Below are positions 5,726 through 6,706 of a stretch of 6,706 bases of DNA, in pieces (within the stretch, counting starts at the first letter, position 1; each line of letters begins with the position of its first letter). Origin of the DNA: RUG11272 sp045226335 (GTDB taxonomy: Bacteria; Bacillota; Clostridia; Christensenellales; Aristaeellaceae). Where the stretch lies: NCBI GenBank assembly GCA_045226335.1, contig JBGVCH010000116.1, forward strand, positions 1 to 6,706, read 5' to 3'. The notes beneath the pieces were generated by a model. It made no database searches. It was not told where the DNA came from and saw nothing but the letters and a program-made list of their open reading frames with translations. Position numbers and translations under genes: made by a program.

Positions 5726-6523
5726 TCAGTTGGCTTTTCCGGCCATCTCGGGCCGGTAGCAGATCACATGGCTGTCCTGCTGCTGGTACGTCCGGCCGGG
5801 ACGGCAGCGGAAGGGGTGCTGGCGGACCTCGCCGCCGAAGTAGTGATAGGGAAGGTCCTGCGCCGTCTCGCCCCGGCAGAGCTCCTCCACCCCGTCCCGG
5901 AGGCAGCGCATCAGCGAGATGTCGTCGAAGTCCGAGGCGTGGCCGTGGAGGATCCGGTCCGCTTTGTCCTCCAGGAACATCACCCGGTCCAGGTTCCGCA
6001 CGAATTCCGGCAGGGGCGAACAGCCGTCCAGCTGCATCCACAGGTGGTGGTTCACGCTGTCGCCGGTGAAGAGGATCCGGTCCTCCCGGAGCAGCAGCAG
6101 GATGCCGCCGGGGGTGTGGCCCGGAAGCTCATACACTTCCAGGTGCCGTCCGCCCAGGTCGAAGACGTCGCCTTCCCGCACCTCCCGGAATGGCGGCATG
6201 GTGAGTCCCTTCTCCCGGCAGAACCGGACGAACTCCGGGTGCTCCGCGAAGGAGCGGGCCAGCGGCAGGTCCGCGGGGTGCAGGTATGCGTTGTCGAAGT
6301 ACATGTTGCCGAAGATGTGGTCCGGGTGGCCGTGGGTGTTGATCACCGTGACGGGCTTGTCCGTGAGGCTGCGGACCGCTGCCCCCAGATCCGTGTTGCC
6401 GTTCATGGTGTCGATGACGCAGGCTTTCTCCTCGCCCGTCACCAGGTACCCGGTGGCCTGGTGGGCCTCATCCAGCAGATAGACGCCCGGGATCATCTCT
6501 TTGACGTACAGTTCGTATTCCAT
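5726..6523 (-). CDS. MBL-fold metallo-hydrolase
   Basis: A 265-residue metallo-beta-lactamase-fold enzyme. ATG 6523 is chosen because AAGGAGGT (6529-6536) stands 5 bases upstream; the longer GTG start at 6541 would put that site inside the gene. The full metal-binding set is visible: INTHGHPDHIFGN with His64, His66, Asp68 and His69; GHTPGG with His136; LFTGDSV with Asp155; and HGHASD with His195. This points to a dinuclear, probably zinc, centre and hydrolase activity. The spacing GHTPGG, then FTGDSV 15-20 residues on, is that of the glyoxalase II-like branch acting on esters, thioesters or lactones rather than drugs, but the substrate cannot be named. Residues 231-265 are a Cys/Arg-rich tail of unknown role. 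There is no signal peptide. It is the first gene of an operon with the alpha/beta hydrolase gene. Confidence 0.87.
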   Translation of the reverse strand: MEYELYVKEMIPGVYLLDEAHQATGYLVTGEEKACVIDTMNGNTDLGAAVRSLTDKPVTVINTHGHPDHIFGNMYFDNAYLHPADLPLARSFAEHPEFVRFCREKGLTMPPFREVREGDVFDLGGRHLEVYELPGHTPGGILLLLREDRILFTGDSVNHHLWMQLDGCSPLPEFVRNLDRVMFLEDKADRILHGHASDFDDISLMRCLRDGVEELCRGETAQDLPYHYFGGEVRQHPFRCRPGRTYQQQDSHVICYRPEMAGKAN

Positions 6524-6571
6524 GGCGGACCTCCTTCCCACTTTGCGGTCAACGTTTTGTCCCTGTCCGCC

Positions 6572-6600
6572 ATTGTATCAGGTTTTCCCTTCCCGCGCAA
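6572..6600 (-). promoter_or_regulatory. Extended -10 promoter of the MBL/alpha-beta hydrolase operon
   Basis: On the minus strand, TGATACAAT combines a TGn extension (6578-6580) with TACAAT (6572-6577), one base from consensus. A weak -35, TTGCGC (6595-6600, 3 of 6), stands 17 bases upstream. The predicted start near 6565 leaves a leader of about 42 bases to ATG 6523. Confidence 0.6.
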
Positions 6601-6706
6601 TGCTTTCTCTCTGCTTTGGCAGGGCTTACGCATGAACAGAACAGTGATAGCAACCGCCGCAATAACCTCATCCGGCCTGCGCAAGCAAGCAAAGCTGTCA
6701 TGTGAA
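6601..6706. other. Right edge of the window, no supported gene
   Basis: About 52% G+C by count, clearly lower than the surrounding genes. A plus-strand frame is open from ATG 6632 to the window edge (25 codons, beginning MNRTVIATAAITSSG), with only a weak AGGG 7 bases upstream and no clear promoter. A minus-strand frame is open across the same stretch. Neither resembles a family I know. It may be an intergenic region, the start of a plus-strand gene, or the edge of a repeat. Confidence 0.3.

Noticed and set aside
4150..6069. 639-codon open frame on the plus strand
   Set aside because: It lies antisense to the well-supported hydrolase and MBL genes, has low-complexity Gly/Arg/His/Pro-rich composition and no recognisable motif; a GC-rich shadow.
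6493..6684. 63-codon minus-strand frame upstream of the MBL gene
   Set aside because: It overlaps the promoter, ribosome-binding site and first codons of the MBL gene, has a TTG start without a ribosome-binding site, and resembles no family.

Overview
The window is G+C-rich (roughly two thirds by eye) and gene-dense. Strong AGGAGG-type ribosome binding sites, two GTG starts, sigma-70/sigma-A-type promoters and a CD3324-family protein point to a high-GC member of the Clostridia (Bacillota), probably gut or rumen. This is inference; no rRNA or marker gene is present.

Left part (1-1540): the 3' end of an ECF-transporter S component overlaps, by an ATGA stop/start junction, a protein made of an N-terminal domain of unknown function and a C-terminal uridine-kinase-like P-loop kinase. 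The tight coupling suggests uptake followed by phosphorylation, but the substrate is unknown. After the kinase stop codon lies a 134-bp non-coding element with imperfect terminal inverted repeats and three internal hairpins (MITE/REP-like), then a rho-independent terminator that serves the convergent gene.

Middle (1540-4090): a six-helix membrane protein on the minus strand (Pr6Pr-like) is transcribed from a near-consensus promoter. Divergent to it is a two-domain protein, a CD3324-type helix-turn-helix fused to a ParB-like domain, with its own promoter. A 26-bp inverted repeat sits between the two divergent promoters. Downstream, a third near-consensus promoter with a GC-rich 5'-UTR hairpin drives a two-gene operon: a pyridoxamine-phosphate-oxidase-like flavin protein and a YbgC/FadM-type hotdog acyl-CoA thioesterase. 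A long bidirectional terminator closes it.

Right part (4087-6706): a minus-strand operon encodes an MBL-fold metallo-hydrolase and then a 538-residue protein with a C-terminal PHB-depolymerase-like esterase and an N-terminal half that looks like a degenerate second alpha/beta hydrolase. An extended -10 promoter lies upstream. The last ~105 bases are less GC-rich (about 52%) and hold no gene I can support.

Most of the window is ordinary accessory metabolism. The most interesting items are the HTH/ParB-like fusion, the ECF-S plus two-domain kinase pair, the tandem hydrolase and the MITE-like element. I see no CRISPR array, tRNA, rRNA or transposase gene.
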